Below are positions 52,847-62,648 of a DNA stretch of 64,000 nucleotides, piece after piece. The stretch is from Terrimesophilobacter mesophilus (GTDB taxonomy: Bacteria; Actinomycetota; Actinomycetes; Actinomycetales; Microbacteriaceae), in assembly GCF_014200375.1 (NCBI RefSeq), contig NZ_JACHBP010000001.1, positions 496,001 to 560,000 of the forward strand, in the 5' to 3' direction. The position numbers and the translations under genes are program-made. Positions within the stretch are counted from its first letter, which is position 1. Each line of letters begins with the position of its first letter. Below the pieces are notes generated by a model. That model searched no databases, was not told where the DNA came from, and worked only from the letters and a program-made list of their open reading frames with translations.

Positions 52847-54175
52847 TCACCGCCCGCTTTCCGGATGCGCCAGCCAGGCCATAGCGGCGACGACGGCGGC
52901 TGCGGTCCCGGTCCGCAGTGTCGGCTCGATGACCGGAGCGAACTGCGGTGAATGGTTGGCGGGGATCGTCGTGGCGACGGTGCCGGCCGCCTCGGCTGCG
53001 GCGTAGGCACCCGGATCCACCCCACCGATGCCCCAGTAGACGTACGGGCTCCCGAACGCGTTCGGCATCTCGCTGAAGTCCTCGCTCGCCGACTGCCGGT
53101 CGATCGTGAACGCCTCGGCGCCGAAGTGGGTTCGGAATGCGGTATCGACTCTCGACGAAGCTGCGGAGTCGTTGTCGGTGAGCGGGAAGTGGTCGTACAG
53201 TTCGAACTCCGGCTCGAGGGGGGAACCCGACGCGGCGCACTCTCCGCGCACGACGCGTTCGATCGCGGCGAGCAGTGCCGAGCGGGTCGCGTCGCTGTAG
53301 GTGCGCAGGTTCAGTTCGAGCACCGCATGGTCGGAGATGATGTTGCTCTTCGTGCCCGCCGAGATCCTCCCCACCGTGAGTACCGCGAAGTCGTCGGGGG
53401 CGATCTCGCGTGCCACGATCGCCTGCAGCCGGACCACGATCATCGCCGCGAGAACGACAGGGTCGACCGAGAGCTGGGGCATCGACCCGTGGCTGCCGCG
53501 TCCGTGCACCGTGATGCGCATGCTGTCCGCGCCGGAGAGGAAGGCCCCGGGCCGCACGCCGACCCGCCCGGAGGGGAATGCCAGCACGTGCTGCGCGAGG
53601 GCGACATCCGGTTTCGGAATGAGAGTCGTGAGGCCGCCGTCGACCATGGCGGATGCGCCGGTGGCGATCTCCTCCGCGGGCTGGAACAGGGCGATGTACG
53701 TCCCGCTCCAGGAATCATGCTCGGCGGCCATGAGCCTGGCCGCAGCCATGAGGCAGGCCATGTGCACGTCGTGGCCGCAGGCGTGCGCCACCGGCACATC
53801 GTTCTGCGCGTCATCGGTCGCACGATCGGTGCTGGCGTAGTCGAGGCCGGTCTTCTCCGCCATGGGCAGCGCATCCATGTCGGCGCGCATGAGCACGACC
53901 GGACCGTCCCCGTTGCGCAGGACCCCGACGACGCCCGTCGTCCCGATCGTGTCGTGCACGTCGAATCCGGCCTCGCGGAGTACCGTCGCGGCGATCGAGG
54001 CAGACCTGGTCTCGTGGTGTCCGAGTTCCGGATGCCGGTGCAGGTCCCGGTAGAGGTCCTCCTGCCAGGGCTGGATGCCGAGGTAACCGGCCAGCACCCG
54101 GCCCACGGCCGCTTCGATCGCATCGTTCGCCCTGTCGGCCGGTGCAGTATCCGTCTGGCCCGCGTCATTGCTCAT
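52847..54175 (-). CDS. M20 family amidohydrolase (zinc metallopeptidase)
   Basis: 442 aa. The metal-binding sequence is HACGHD (131-136) with upstream RADMDALPM (97-105) and a downstream QPAEE (about 165) for the catalytic Glu. The inserted dimerisation domain has VHGRGSHGSMP. It hydrolyses N-acyl-amino acids or related amides (hippurate hydrolase/IAA-amino acid hydrolase-like). ATG 54175 follows AAGGAG. Upstream of TRIC on the same strand, likely cotranscribed. Confidence 0.93.
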   Translation of the reverse strand: MSNDAGQTDTAPADRANDAIEAAVGRVLAGYLGIQPWQEDLYRDLHRHPELGHHETRSASIAATVLREAGFDVHDTIGTTGVVGVLRNGDGPVVLMRADMDALPMAEKTGLDYASTDRATDDAQNDVPVAHACGHDVHMACLMAAARLMAAEHDSWSGTYIALFQPAEEIATGASAMVDGGLTTLIPKPDVALAQHVLAFPSGRVGVRPGAFLSGADSMRITVHGRGSHGSMPQLSVDPVVLAAMIVVRLQAIVAREIAPDDFAVLTVGRISAGTKSNIISDHAVLELNLRTYSDATRSALLAAIERVVRGECAASGSPLEPEFELYDHFPLTDNDSAASSRVDTAFRTHFGAEAFTIDRQSASEDFSEMPNAFGSPYVYWGIGGVDPGAYAAAEAAGTVATTIPANHSPQFAPVIEPTLRTGTAAAVVAAMAWLAHPESGR

Positions 54176-54258
54176 CGCGACTCCTTGCTCGCTGCAATTG
54201 TCCCGCACCGAACGGGGAGACGGCCACGCCGTCGGGAGTTTTCTCGGAGCGAGCCGGA

Positions 54259-55251
54259 TCAATCGTGGGTGGTCGCGAGGGTCGCCCCATCCCACCAGTC
54301 GAGCACTCGCGTGCCGTAGAAGGTCAGCCATGGCGACGGCTCCCCCGGTGCGACATCCACCTCGAACCAGACCCGCCCCGGATGCCGCCGCTCCTGCTCC
54401 CAGGTTCCGTCGCCCCGGCGGGCGGCGCGCACGGCATCGATCGCGTCGGCGATCCGCGGGTCGGGTGCCACGCCGTCATGGAGGGCGGCCGCACGGAAGT
54501 AGTCGGTGGCGTTGAGCACGCTGTAGAACCAGCGGAACGGATATGCGAAGCGGTCGACCCAGTACCCCGGGAACTCGCCCGTCGTGAGCGTGTGCATGAG
54601 ACGTCGGGCGAGCAGGTACTCCTCGCCTGCGCGGCGCGCGGCGCGCAGTTGGTCACTGCCGCCGGTCGCGGCCTCGTAGGAGAGGATGCCTTTGAGCGAG
54701 TTGAGGGTGGAGTGGAAGGAGGATCGCTTCGAACCGTTCACCCACTCGCAGTTCCAGCCGCCCTCCGGCTGCTGGTGGTCGACGAACCACTGGGCGAGGC
54801 CCGAGACATCCGCCCCGAGCCAGGCGCCGTTGGCGAGCGTGTACCCGTTGATGCAGCAGTCGACCTCGCCATCCCAGTATGGAAGGTTGTCGTACTCCCA
54901 GCGGCTGTTGGCCTTGAGCTTCTCGGCGGTGCCGGTGAGGACGGAGGCGTCGAGGCCCCACTCCCTGAGGGAATTGAGCGACCAGGTCGTCGCCGTCCAT
55001 GGCTGACCGGCGTCGTCGGCGGCCTCCGGTCCGGTGAAGTCGAAGTCGCCGGGGAAGTAGGCGCCGCCCGCCCACTGGCCGTCGGCATCCTGCAGTGCGA
55101 GCAGTCGTGCTCCGAAACCTTCGGTCGCGACGCGCGCCCTGGTCGTCTCCCACACTTCCCCCGGTTCACCGACGAGGTCGCGCTCGACCTGCCAGCGCAG
55201 CGCGGGGTCGGAGTCGAGCATCCAGTCGAGCAGCTTCTGGTCGATCGTCAT
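54259..55251 (-). CDS. Terpenoid-cyclase/prenyltransferase-fold protein
   Basis: 330 aa with the alpha-barrel repeat pattern of squalene-cyclase-like proteins: LQDADGQWAGGAYFPG (about 53-68), HQQPEGGWNCEWVNG (about 157-171), GDGTWEQE (about 288). There is no DxDD or DxDDTA cyclase motif, so it is not an obvious terpene synthase. Its role is unknown; glycan or protein-modifying enzymes share the fold. TAGCCT sits 6 nt upstream of the ATG. It stands alone between the M20 gene and the tRNA. Confidence 0.75.
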   Translation of the reverse strand: MTIDQKLLDWMLDSDPALRWQVERDLVGEPGEVWETTRARVATEGFGARLLALQDADGQWAGGAYFPGDFDFTGPEAADDAGQPWTATTWSLNSLREWGLDASVLTGTAEKLKANSRWEYDNLPYWDGEVDCCINGYTLANGAWLGADVSGLAQWFVDHQQPEGGWNCEWVNGSKRSSFHSTLNSLKGILSYEAATGGSDQLRAARRAGEEYLLARRLMHTLTTGEFPGYWVDRFAYPFRWFYSVLNATDYFRAAALHDGVAPDPRIADAIDAVRAARRGDGTWEQERRHPGRVWFEVDVAPGEPSPWLTFYGTRVLDWWDGATLATTHD

Positions 55252-55257
55252 TGCGGC

Positions 55258-55263
55258 AGGCTA
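55258..55263 (-). promoter_or_regulatory. -10 box of a leaderless promoter for the cyclase-fold gene
   Basis: TAGCCT, 6 nt, ATG at 55251. Confidence 0.5.
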
Positions 55264-55305
55264 CACGGGTGCGCCGACAAGCCCCAGGGTTGAGTGGGAG
55301 TATTC

Positions 55306-55380
<75 letters not shown>

Positions 55381-55445
55381 GCAGTGTGCAACCGTCGCAC
55401 ACAACTTCCCCAGATTACTACACCCGCGGCGCGGAACCGCACGAC

Positions 55446-56042
55446 TCAGACGTACCCCATACTCGTCGCTGCCGCCCGTGCGACGACGAGGAGCGGATCG
55501 AGCGACGTCGATGTCGCCTGCACCCGCAGCTCGAAGCCCTCGACCAGCGCATGGACCGTCCAGTATTCGCCGACCTCATCATGGACATCCTCGTAATAGC
55601 ACGCGTCCAGGAAAGGCGGGCACTCCGAATAGCCCGCCGATCGCCACGCATCGACCTGCTGCTCGTCCGAAGCGGTCGCGCGCGGAGCCACGAAGACGGT
55701 GACGGACCCGGCGTCCGAGTTCGGAATCCCCCACAGGCATACGAGACCATCCCGAGCGATGAAATCCTGTGCGCTGGGGTCGCCGGTGCCTGGCGCGATC
55801 TCGATGGGCTCGAACTGTGGGGAGAACGCGCTGTGAATCGTGTCGAGGGGAACGAGTCCTGAGCAGTCTCCGGGAAGGGTGAGCCGCATCCCGCCTGGTG
55901 AGGCGCTCGCGCTTCCGGATGCCGACGGCTCGGCGCTCGCGCCGGCCCCGATGCTGGGAGGCGGGCTGGGCTCGACCGGGCCGACACAGCCGGCGAGGGC
56001 GAACACGACGGCGAGGGGAACGATGAGTGCGCGAATCGTCAT
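55446..56042 (-). CDS. Putative lipoprotein, 198 aa
   Basis: The N-terminus has a signal peptide ending in lipobox LAGC (Cys at residue 19). It is followed by a Pro/Ser/Ala-rich linker (about 22-50) and a globular part with two likely disulfide pairs (Cys at about 60, 102, 141 and 148). Not recognised; similar domain sizes occur among DUF3558-like actinobacterial lipoproteins. ATG 56042 chosen because it directly starts the signal peptide. Confidence 0.75.
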   Translation of the reverse strand: MTIRALIVPLAVVFALAGCVGPVEPSPPPSIGAGASAEPSASGSASASPGGMRLTLPGDCSGLVPLDTIHSAFSPQFEPIEIAPGTGDPSAQDFIARDGLVCLWGIPNSDAGSVTVFVAPRATASDEQQVDAWRSAGYSECPPFLDACYYEDVHDEVGEYWTVHALVEGFELRVQATSTSLDPLLVVARAAATSMGYV

Positions 56043-56121
56043 CCGATGGCCTTTGGTCTCGTGGAGATCGTGGTTCGTTCGAGGACATTGTCGCACGGTC
56101 CCCTGCTCGGGAGAAGAGCCG

Positions 56122-57096
56122 TCACCCGCCGGCGGTGAGGCTCGCCCTCAGGCTGCGATACCCGTGTATGGCGGAGCGAAGCTCTTGTGCGCGATGCTGG
56201 GGAAGGAAGACCTGGCTGTTCTCCCCCAGGTCGCTCGCGGCTGGGCTGACCGCTACGGTCTCCACGGAGAAACCGAACTCGAGGCCGAGGACCTCGATCG
56301 CCGCCGCGCCCTGGTACGGGACGTAGACCGGCGTCGTGATCACGAGCACAGACCGGATGTCGCCCGCCCGCACCGCCCAGAAGCGGAACGTGTCCGCGGT
56401 GTTCGCTCGCCGCTGCATCGGGTCCGACGATGGAGCGGCCACCACCTGCAGGACGCGCTCGTTCCAGTTCCAGGAATCGACGCGCCAGTCCGCATATCCT
56501 GGCGGGGCATCCGCCTCACCGGAGTGCTCGCTGCGGTCGGGACGTCCACGGCCGAATGCCTGCCTCATGCCGGCGGTCATGGCATCGAACTCGTTGTCGC
56601 CGTCGACGCCCAGCGCTCTCCCCAGCGTCGCCTCGTCCCCGGCGAACGTCCGGAACGCACCGAGGAAGACACCCTCGCGCCACGCGAGCCCGGCGTCGTA
56701 GAGCTCCCGGAGATATCGAGGTTTGACGATCCCCGCCCGGACCATGCCGCCGGTCATGATGACGGCGTCGTAGCCCGGCCGGGACGGCGGCGACGTGCCG
56801 TCAAGTCCGAGCAGCGCCGCGGCGGAGTCGATCGCCTCGATCTGCCTCGCCGTCAACGACGCATTCGCGGCGAGATTGCGTTCACGGCCGGAACGGAAGT
56901 CCCAGTGCTCGCCGGCGAAGGACTCGAGCGCGTCGAGGAGCGGCTCGCCGGAGCTGCCGGACATCCGGGCCGCCGGATCGGGTGCGAACGCCGCCACGGC
57001 ATCGGTGTCGCTGAGGGCCGCTGCCCACGCGTCGATCGCGGCAACACAGCGCCCCGCATCCCCTGGCTCGGCATCCCAGCGAGGAAGTTCGATCAC
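56122..57096 (-). CDS. Conserved hypothetical, possible DUF218/YdcF-like Rossmann protein
   Basis: 324 aa, unrecognised with certainty. The middle reads RPGYDAVIMTGGMVRAG (106-122), then NTADTFRFW (232-240) and SVLVITTPVYVPYQGAAA (249-266). The order beta-strand/GG/..NT../LVTTP resembles DUF218 (YdcF/SanA) proteins but without the usual ExxST acidic set. No signal or membrane segment. The GTG start lies one base beyond the rsfS stop codon, so the pair is coupled. Confidence 0.65.
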   Translation of the reverse strand: MIELPRWDAEPGDAGRCVAAIDAWAAALSDTDAVAAFAPDPAARMSGSSGEPLLDALESFAGEHWDFRSGRERNLAANASLTARQIEAIDSAAALLGLDGTSPPSRPGYDAVIMTGGMVRAGIVKPRYLRELYDAGLAWREGVFLGAFRTFAGDEATLGRALGVDGDNEFDAMTAGMRQAFGRGRPDRSEHSGEADAPPGYADWRVDSWNWNERVLQVVAAPSSDPMQRRANTADTFRFWAVRAGDIRSVLVITTPVYVPYQGAAAIEVLGLEFGFSVETVAVSPAASDLGENSQVFLPQHRAQELRSAIHGYRSLRASLTAGG

Positions 57097-57097
57097 C

Positions 57098-57454
57098 TCA
57101 CACCCCGAGAGGCACGACCGGGCAGTCATTCCACAGGCGCTCGAGCGAGTAATAGAGGCGATCCTCCTCGTGGAACACGTGGACGACGAGGTCACCGAAG
57201 TCCAGCAGGATCCAGCGGCCCTCAGCTCTTCCCTCCCGACGAAGCGGCTTCGCGCCGCTCTCGATGAGCTTCTCCTCGATCTCGTCGGCGATCGCCATGA
57301 CCTGCCGTTCATTGCGCCCGCTCGCCAGGAGGAAGACATCCGCGAACGGCAGCTGTGCGGACACATCGAGCGCGACGAGATCCGTCGCCTGCTTCGAGTC
57401 GGCTGCGGATGCGGCGCGCGCGACCAGCTCGAGGGCGCGGGCGGACGCCGTCAT
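57098..57454 (-). CDS. rsfS: Ribosome silencing factor RsfS
   Basis: 118 aa. It binds ribosomal protein L14 and blocks subunit joining in starvation. The fold signature KQATDLVALDVSAQLPFADVFLLASGRNERQ and the C-terminal GRWILLDFGDLVVHVFHEEDRLYYSLERLW are clear. Usual neighbour of nadD; here one gene lies between. GGAG precedes ATG. Confidence 0.96.
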   Translation of the reverse strand: MTASARALELVARAASAADSKQATDLVALDVSAQLPFADVFLLASGRNERQVMAIADEIEEKLIESGAKPLRREGRAEGRWILLDFGDLVVHVFHEEDRLYYSLERLWNDCPVVPLGV

Positions 57455-57492
57455 GCGCGCTCCGCGAAGGTTCCGGATGTGATCGTCACGAA

Positions 57493-59046
57493 TCAGAAGA
57501 TCTTGAAGATCATCCCGGCGACGACCAGCACGACGACGCCGACCATCATGACCCCGGCAGTGATCGAGAGGATCATCGGCATGTTGTTGCCCTTGGGGCG
57601 TTTCGTGTTGATGATGCCCTGTGAGGACGTGTACGTGCTCACCGCACGCACCGCGCGCACGGGAGCGGAGTCCGGTGCAGAGTCTTCGCGATCGCCGGCG
57701 TCGATGATCGAGTCGAGGTCGGGGCGGTCGTAACGGGACGGATGCAACCCGTTCATTCCCAGGCTGCGCGGCAGGTCGATCGTACCGGTGATCAGGATCT
57801 CCCCCGTGCCGCTGACCGGACCGGTGAGCGGCGATGTGCTCGGGAACGAGGGAAGGACGAGCGCGCTCGTCGTGATCGCGTCGCTCGCGGCGATGTTGCG
57901 CGTGTGCGGACCCGTGGCCGTACCGACGACCTCATCGATGTTCGGCTGGTTCGACCAGTGGCCTGCCGGTGCCGAGTAGACCTCCGGGGCCGTGATGATC
58001 TCGCGCATCGGCCCGGAGGCGACCGCCTCGGTGGACGGGAGCGACGGGGGCGGGGCGGGGATCGACGCAGGGACGACGGGCTCCGGTGCGATGGCCTCCG
58101 GAGCGACTCGCTCCTGCACCGCTTGCTCCTGCACCGCTTGCTCCTGCACCACGGGCTCCGGTGCGACGGGCTCCGGTGCGACTGGCGACTGCACGACGGG
58201 CTCCGGCTCGGGCGTCGCGGTGACGGCATCGTCGGCCACAGGGGCGTTCTGAGCGACGACATCCTCAACGGACGGGATCTGTTGAGCACTCCGATCCCTG
58301 ACCGGTGGCTCGATGAGGTCCGGGATCTCCTGCCGCGCCTGATACAGCTTGTCGAATTCCGCCATCGCTGCAGCGAGTTCAGCGCTCTGGGCGCTCTCTC
58401 TCACGGACTCTCTCGTCGAATCCGTGGTGTCCTGGTTCGGGTGCTCGGTCACCGGCTCCACGAGCGGTGCGACCTCGACCATGCGGGGCTCTGCCGCCTC
58501 GCGCATCTCGCGCAATTGGCGGCGTGTGAGGGTCTGCTCCAGGGGGGCGTCGACCACCGTCGATCGCGCGTCCGATTCGCGCGGGGAGACATCCTCGGGT
58601 GTAACCACGACTGGGGGTGTGGATGCGGGGGCCGAGTAGGCCGTCGGCCCCGGTCTATCCATGCCCACGGAGGTGTGATAGCGGAGATCCTCACTCCCGG
58701 CTGCGGGTGGAGTCCACGGTGCCGACTGGGTGGAGGAGAACGACGATCCGCGATTCTCCGGCGAGAAGTCGCGGAGCCGATACGACCCGGAATCGCTCGA
58801 CGGCCTCGCCGCACCCGACTGTCTCTGCCGGCGAAGGGGCTCATCCACGGGGGGCGATGGCGATCGTACCTGAGTGGAGTAATGCAGCGGCTCCGGCATC
58901 GAGCTTTCGGACCAGATTTGCTGATCAAGGTCGGTTTTCGAGGTCTCGACCTCACCCGTGTCCGACATCGTGGCCTGGACGTGAGCGCGCTCGCTCTCCC
59001 GGAGTGCACGCCGGCTCAGCGGCTGCTCGTCTTGCCAGGTTGTCAC
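57493..59046 (-). CDS. Pro/Ala-rich membrane-anchored protein of unknown function
   Basis: 517 aa of largely disordered sequence ending in one membrane helix (about 488-516), so probably tail-anchored with a cytoplasmic body. The motif L-(S/T)-R-R-x-L-R-E occurs twice (about residues 10-17 and 149-156). A Val/Gln/Pro-rich tandem region (about 300-340) repeats VQEQA. No catalytic domain seen. The GTG start overlaps the nadD stop (GTGA) and it precedes rsfS by 38 bp. Such proteins between nadD and rsfS seem typical of Microbacteriaceae (recollection, not checked). Confidence 0.7.
   Translation of the reverse strand: MTTWQDEQPLSRRALRESERAHVQATMSDTGEVETSKTDLDQQIWSESSMPEPLHYSTQVRSPSPPVDEPLRRQRQSGAARPSSDSGSYRLRDFSPENRGSSFSSTQSAPWTPPAAGSEDLRYHTSVGMDRPGPTAYSAPASTPPVVVTPEDVSPRESDARSTVVDAPLEQTLTRRQLREMREAAEPRMVEVAPLVEPVTEHPNQDTTDSTRESVRESAQSAELAAAMAEFDKLYQARQEIPDLIEPPVRDRSAQQIPSVEDVVAQNAPVADDAVTATPEPEPVVQSPVAPEPVAPEPVVQEQAVQEQAVQERVAPEAIAPEPVVPASIPAPPPSLPSTEAVASGPMREIITAPEVYSAPAGHWSNQPNIDEVVGTATGPHTRNIAASDAITTSALVLPSFPSTSPLTGPVSGTGEILITGTIDLPRSLGMNGLHPSRYDRPDLDSIIDAGDREDSAPDSAPVRAVRAVSTYTSSQGIINTKRPKGNNMPMILSITAGVMMVGVVVLVVAGMIFKIF
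58111..58150 (-). repeat. 15-bp tandem repeat within the Pro/Ala-rich gene
   Basis: Unit CTCCTGCACCGCTTG (plus strand) present nearly three times, encoding the repeated VQEQA segment. A short in-frame variable repeat. Confidence 0.8.
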
Positions 59047-59645
59047 GTAGAACTCCGATACAGATGGTACTTGGAGATGTATTGAACGACCCCATCGGGA
59101 ACCAGATACCACACCGGGAAATCCCGGCTGACCCGACTGCGGCAATCCGTGGATGAGATGGCCAGCGCAGGCACTTCTAGCAAGCTTACGTGCTCCTCCG
59201 GCAATCCGGAAACGGTCAGCGGATGTCCCGGCCTGCTCACAGCTACGAAGTGGGCGAGGGTGAAAAGCTCGTGCGCGTCCTTCCAATCCAGGATCTGCGC
59301 CACGGCATCCGCCCCCGAAATGAAGAACAGTTCGGCATCGGGGCGCGCCCTGCGCAGCTCCCGAAGCGTGTCGATCGTGTAGGTGGGTCCGCCGCGGTCG
59401 ATGTCGATCCTGCTGACCGTGAAGTCCGGGTTGGATGCCGTGGCGATGACGGTCATGAGATAGCGATGCTCCGGCGCCGAGACGTCGCGCTTCTGGTACG
59501 GTTCACCGGTCGGAACGAAGACGACCTCATCCAGGTCGAAGTGGCGACGGACTTCGCTCGCGGCGACGAGGTGGCCGTTGTGGATGGGGTCGAAAGTTCC
59601 ACCCATCACGCCGATGCGAGCACGCTTCTGCGTGGGGGCGGCCAT
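59043..59645 (-). CDS. nadD: Nicotinate-nucleotide adenylyltransferase
   Basis: 200 aa, making deamido-NAD from nicotinate mononucleotide and [14 protein letters not shown] (15-25) is the nucleotidyltransferase motif and ISSTDCRSR near 172 is a variant of the second ISSTxIR motif with Cys in place of Ile/Val. ATG 59645 chosen; the longer frame overlaps the preceding gene. Sits 10 bp after a small membrane gene. Confidence 0.94.
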   Translation of the reverse strand: MAAPTQKRARIGVMGGTFDPIHNGHLVAASEVRRHFDLDEVVFVPTGEPYQKRDVSAPEHRYLMTVIATASNPDFTVSRIDIDRGGPTYTIDTLRELRRARPDAELFFISGADAVAQILDWKDAHELFTLAHFVAVSRPGHPLTVSGLPEEHVSLLEVPALAISSTDCRSRVSRDFPVWYLVPDGVVQYISKYHLYRSST

Positions 59646-59655
59646 GGTGGTTCGC

Positions 59656-59859
59656 CTAGTGTTCCGAATGCTCTTCTGCACCGTGGTGCGCGTCGCTGGC
59701 GGGAACCCGGTGGGCGTGGCGGTTCGCTACATCGCGGAAGCTCCATGCCGCGAGGCCGACGATGAGGAAGATGATGAAAGCGGTGAGCGCGAACGCCCAG
59801 TTCGGCATCGAGAGGGGTGCCGCGTGCTCTTCGGCGGCAGAAACAGCAAGCAGAAGCAT
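59656..59859 (-). CDS. Small single-span membrane protein, 67 aa
   Basis: 67 residues: a short hydrophobic start, [12 protein letters not shown], one strong membrane helix (about 18-40), and a His-rich C-terminus ([19 protein letters not shown]). GGAG precedes ATG 59859. It lies between proB and nadD. Function unknown; the His-rich tail could bind metal (speculative). Confidence 0.75.
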   Translation of the reverse strand: MLLLAVSAAEEHAAPLSMPNWAFALTAFIIFLIVGLAAWSFRDVANRHAHRVPASDAHHGAEEHSEH

Positions 59860-59911
59860 TTCATCTCCGTTCGGATGACGCCATCCATCGTCGACCGGCG
59901 CCACTCACAAT

Positions 59912-60724
59912 CTATCGTGTCCTGGTGGGAGTTCGGGCGGTTTCCGCTGCGAACCAGGTGCCCAGCTCCACGCCGGCAAGCGCGTCGGCAACGTGTTCGG
60001 TCGAGGTCAGCAGCACGGGTGTGCCTGCCGCCGCGGCGAACCTTGCCGCCGACACCTTGGTTCTCGCTCCCCCTGTGCCCACACCGGTGAACCCGATGCC
60101 TCCGAACTCGATCGACTCGAGAGGATCATCGGGCGTCACGACCTCGATACGCTCGGCGCCCGGTTCGTGCGGTGGCCGCGTGTAGAGGGCATCGACATCC
60201 GACAGGAGCAGGAGCAGGTCAGCGCCCACCAGTTCGGCGACGAGCGCTGCGAGCCGATCGTTGTCGCCGAAGCGGATCTCGTGGGTCGCCACCGTGTCGT
60301 TCTCGTTCACGATCGGCAGGATGCGCAGGGCAAGCAACCGCTCCATGGCGCGTTGGGCGTTGGTGCGGTGCGCGGCATTCTCGAGATCGCCGGCCGTGAG
60401 AAGCACCTGGCCGGCCACGATCCGATGACGGTCGAGACTCTCCTGGTAGCGGAAGATCAGGACGTTCTGACCCACGGCGGCCGCGGCCTGCTGGGTCGCA
60501 AGATCGGTGGGACGCCCATCGAGTCTGAGGTAGGGCATGCCGGTCGCGATAGCCCCCGACGACACGAGGATGACCTCCGTGCCGCGTGCGTGTGCCGCGG
60601 CGAGAGCATCCACGAGAATCGGAATCTGGGCTGCGTTCGCACCGCTCACCGACGACGAACCCACTTTCACGACGACGCGACGTGCCGAAGGAACCTCGGC
60701 GTGCGTCGTGATGGAGTCAGACAT
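59912..60724 (-). CDS. proB: Glutamate 5-kinase
   Basis: 270 aa amino-acid kinase, first step of proline synthesis. KVGSSSVSG (20-28) and the [43 protein letters not shown] segment are typical; the latter runs about 167-208. The C-terminal PUA domain of E. coli ProB (367 aa) is missing. The ATG overlaps the obgE stop by 8 bp. proA, which often follows, is not here: the next gene is a small membrane protein. Confidence 0.95.
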   Translation of the reverse strand: MSDSITTHAEVPSARRVVVKVGSSSVSGANAAQIPILVDALAAAHARGTEVILVSSGAIATGMPYLRLDGRPTDLATQQAAAAVGQNVLIFRYQESLDRHRIVAGQVLLTAGDLENAAHRTNAQRAMERLLALRILPIVNENDTVATHEIRFGDNDRLAALVAELVGADLLLLLSDVDALYTRPPHEPGAERIEVVTPDDPLESIEFGGIGFTGVGTGGARTKVSAARFAAAAGTPVLLTSTEHVADALAGVELGTWFAAETARTPTRTR

Positions 60725-62258
60725 TCTCGTCGTCGGTGTCCTTGTCTCGGTCGATGGCGAAGCCCTCGTCATCCGTCCACATCCCGGCTTCGCGTTCGCG
60801 GATGAGTTCTGCGCGCGCTGCGGCCTTCGCGTCCATGCGGGCGAAGTAGTCGCCGCGTCGTTCGCTTCGGGTCGGACGCTTCGATGCATCCAGGCGGGCA
60901 TCGGCACCGCGCGGACTTGTCATCAGCTCGGCTGTCGACGTGAGTGTCGGCTCCCAGTCGAAGACGACACCGCGGCCAGCGCCAATGACCACTGTAGACC
61001 CGGCGACAGCCCCGGACTTGAACAATTGGTCTTCCACTCCGAGCTTCGCCAGTCGATCGGCCAGGAAGCCCACCGCTTCGTCGTTCGTGAAGTCCGTCTG
61101 GGCGACCCATCGTTCCGGCTTGGCACCGAGCACGCGATAGACGTTTCCTCCGGAGCCTCCCTCGATGCGGATCTGGAATCCGCCATCGTCGACCGCCTTC
61201 GGCCGAACGACGATGCGGGGGCGCGTCGGCTCGAGTGCCAGCCTGGTCTGGGTGACGAGCTCGGCGAGAGCGAACGACAGGGGCGCGAGACCCTCCCTGC
61301 TGACGGTGGAGATGTCGAAGACGCGGTAGCCGCGGACCTCGAGATCCGGACGCACCAGTTCGGCGAGGTCGCGGCCCTCCGGGACGTCGATCTTGTTCAG
61401 CGCGACGAGCTGCGGCCGTTCGAGCAGGGGAAGCTGGCCGTCCGGAACCGGGTACGCAGCGAGTTCCTTCAGGATGACGTCGAGATCGCTGATCGGGTCG
61501 CGACCCGGTTCGAGCGTTGCGCAGTCCAGGACGTGCACGAGCGCGGAGCACCGCTCGACGTGGCGCAGGAACTCCAGCCCGAGGCCCTTGCCTTCGCTCG
61601 CACCCTCGATGAGACCCGGGACGTCCGCGATCGTGTACCTGACCTCCCCGGCCTGCACGACCCCGAGGTTCGGATGCAGCGTCGTGAACGGGTAGTCGGC
61701 GATCTTCGGCTTCGCGGCCGACATCGCCGCGACGAGGCTGGACTTTCCCGCGGACGGGAATCCGACGAGGGCGATGTCCGCGACGACCTTGAGCTCGAGT
61801 ACGACGTCGCCCTCCCAGCCCGGTGTGCCGAGGAGCGCGAACCCGGGCGCCTTCCGCTTCGTACTCGCGAGCGACGCATTCCCGAGACCGCCCTGTCCGC
61901 CCGCAGCCGCGACGAAGCGCATCCCCGGTTCGGCCAGGTCGGCAAGCTCCACGCCGTCGGCATCCTTCACGACCGTGCCGACCGGAACGGCCAGCTCGAC
62001 ATCGGGCGTGCCGAAACCACTGCGATTGTCTCCCATGCCCGGGCCGCCATTGTCCGACTTGCGGTGCGGTGCACGGTGGAAGCCGAGGAGAGTCGTGACC
62101 TGCGGGTCGCTCACGAGCACGATGTCGCCCGCGTCGCCGCCGTTGCCGCCGTCGGGGCCCGCCAGCGGCTTGAACTTCTCGCGGCGCACCGAGACGCAGC
62201 CGTCGCCACCGTTTCCGGCGCGCAGGTGAAGGGTCACCTCGTCGACGAATGTCGCCAT
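60717..62258 (-). CDS. obgE: GTPase ObgE/CgtA
   Basis: 513 aa. It has the glycine-rich OBG domain (1-158, [11 protein letters not shown]... GMGDNRSG), the GTPase domain with G1 GFPSAGKS (166-173), [14 protein letters not shown] and a C-terminal OCT domain plus a charged tail (about 430-513), longer than in enterics, as usual for actinobacteria. It controls 50S assembly and stringent response. Upstream are rplU and rpmA in the same orientation; overlaps proB. Confidence 0.97.
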   Translation of the reverse strand: MATFVDEVTLHLRAGNGGDGCVSVRREKFKPLAGPDGGNGGDAGDIVLVSDPQVTTLLGFHRAPHRKSDNGGPGMGDNRSGFGTPDVELAVPVGTVVKDADGVELADLAEPGMRFVAAAGGQGGLGNASLASTKRKAPGFALLGTPGWEGDVVLELKVVADIALVGFPSAGKSSLVAAMSAAKPKIADYPFTTLHPNLGVVQAGEVRYTIADVPGLIEGASEGKGLGLEFLRHVERCSALVHVLDCATLEPGRDPISDLDVILKELAAYPVPDGQLPLLERPQLVALNKIDVPEGRDLAELVRPDLEVRGYRVFDISTVSREGLAPLSFALAELVTQTRLALEPTRPRIVVRPKAVDDGGFQIRIEGGSGGNVYRVLGAKPERWVAQTDFTNDEAVGFLADRLAKLGVEDQLFKSGAVAGSTVVIGAGRGVVFDWEPTLTSTAELMTSPRGADARLDASKRPTRSERRGDYFARMDAKAAARAELIREREAGMWTDDEGFAIDRDKDTDDENV

Positions 62259-62293
62259 GGTGTTCTCCCTTCCCTCGCCCTTAACGGCAGCAA

Positions 62294-62356
62294 GCGGGCC
62301 GTAGCCCGCCTACCTGTCCGAATCGTTCCCTGAGGAGATCGCGCAGCGATCGTCTC
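62294..62356. repeat. Paired palindromes in the rpmA-obgE gap (REP-like)
   Basis: Two inverted repeats: GCGGGC-CGTA-GCCCGC (62294-62309) and GATCGC-GCA-GCGATC (62337-62351) flanked by partly matching GAGGA/GTCTC. The second unit looks like the dispersed intergenic CTCGAGACG-type element I associate with Microbacteriaceae genomes; a one-genome window cannot prove dispersal. Confidence 0.5.
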
Positions 62357-62381
62357 GAAGCAAACGAAACCGAGACTCTCG

Positions 62382-62636
62382 CTACTCCGCCGCCACAATG
62401 TTGACGACCTTGCGGCCGCCCTTCGCGCCGAATTCGACCGCGCCGGCCTCGAGTGCGAACAACGTGTCGTCTCCGCCACGGCCAACGCCCGTTCCGGGGT
62501 GGAAGTGGGTGCCGCGCTGGCGGACGATGATCTCGCCGGCGCTCACGACCTGGCCGCCGAAGCGCTTGACGCCGAGGCGCTGCGCGTTCGAGTCGCGACC
62601 GTTACGGGTGGAGCTTGCTCCCTTTTTGTGTGCCAT
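62382..62636 (-). CDS. rpmA: 50S ribosomal protein L27
   Basis: 84 aa; [19 protein letters not shown] is the diagnostic start of L27, whose N-terminal tail reaches the peptidyl transferase centre. There is no Firmicute-type N-terminal extension to be cleaved. Follows rplU by 12 bp. Confidence 0.98.
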   Translation of the reverse strand: MAHKKGASSTRNGRDSNAQRLGVKRFGGQVVSAGEIIVRQRGTHFHPGTGVGRGGDDTLFALEAGAVEFGAKGGRKVVNIVAAE

Positions 62637-62648
62637 GAGTGCAGCCCC

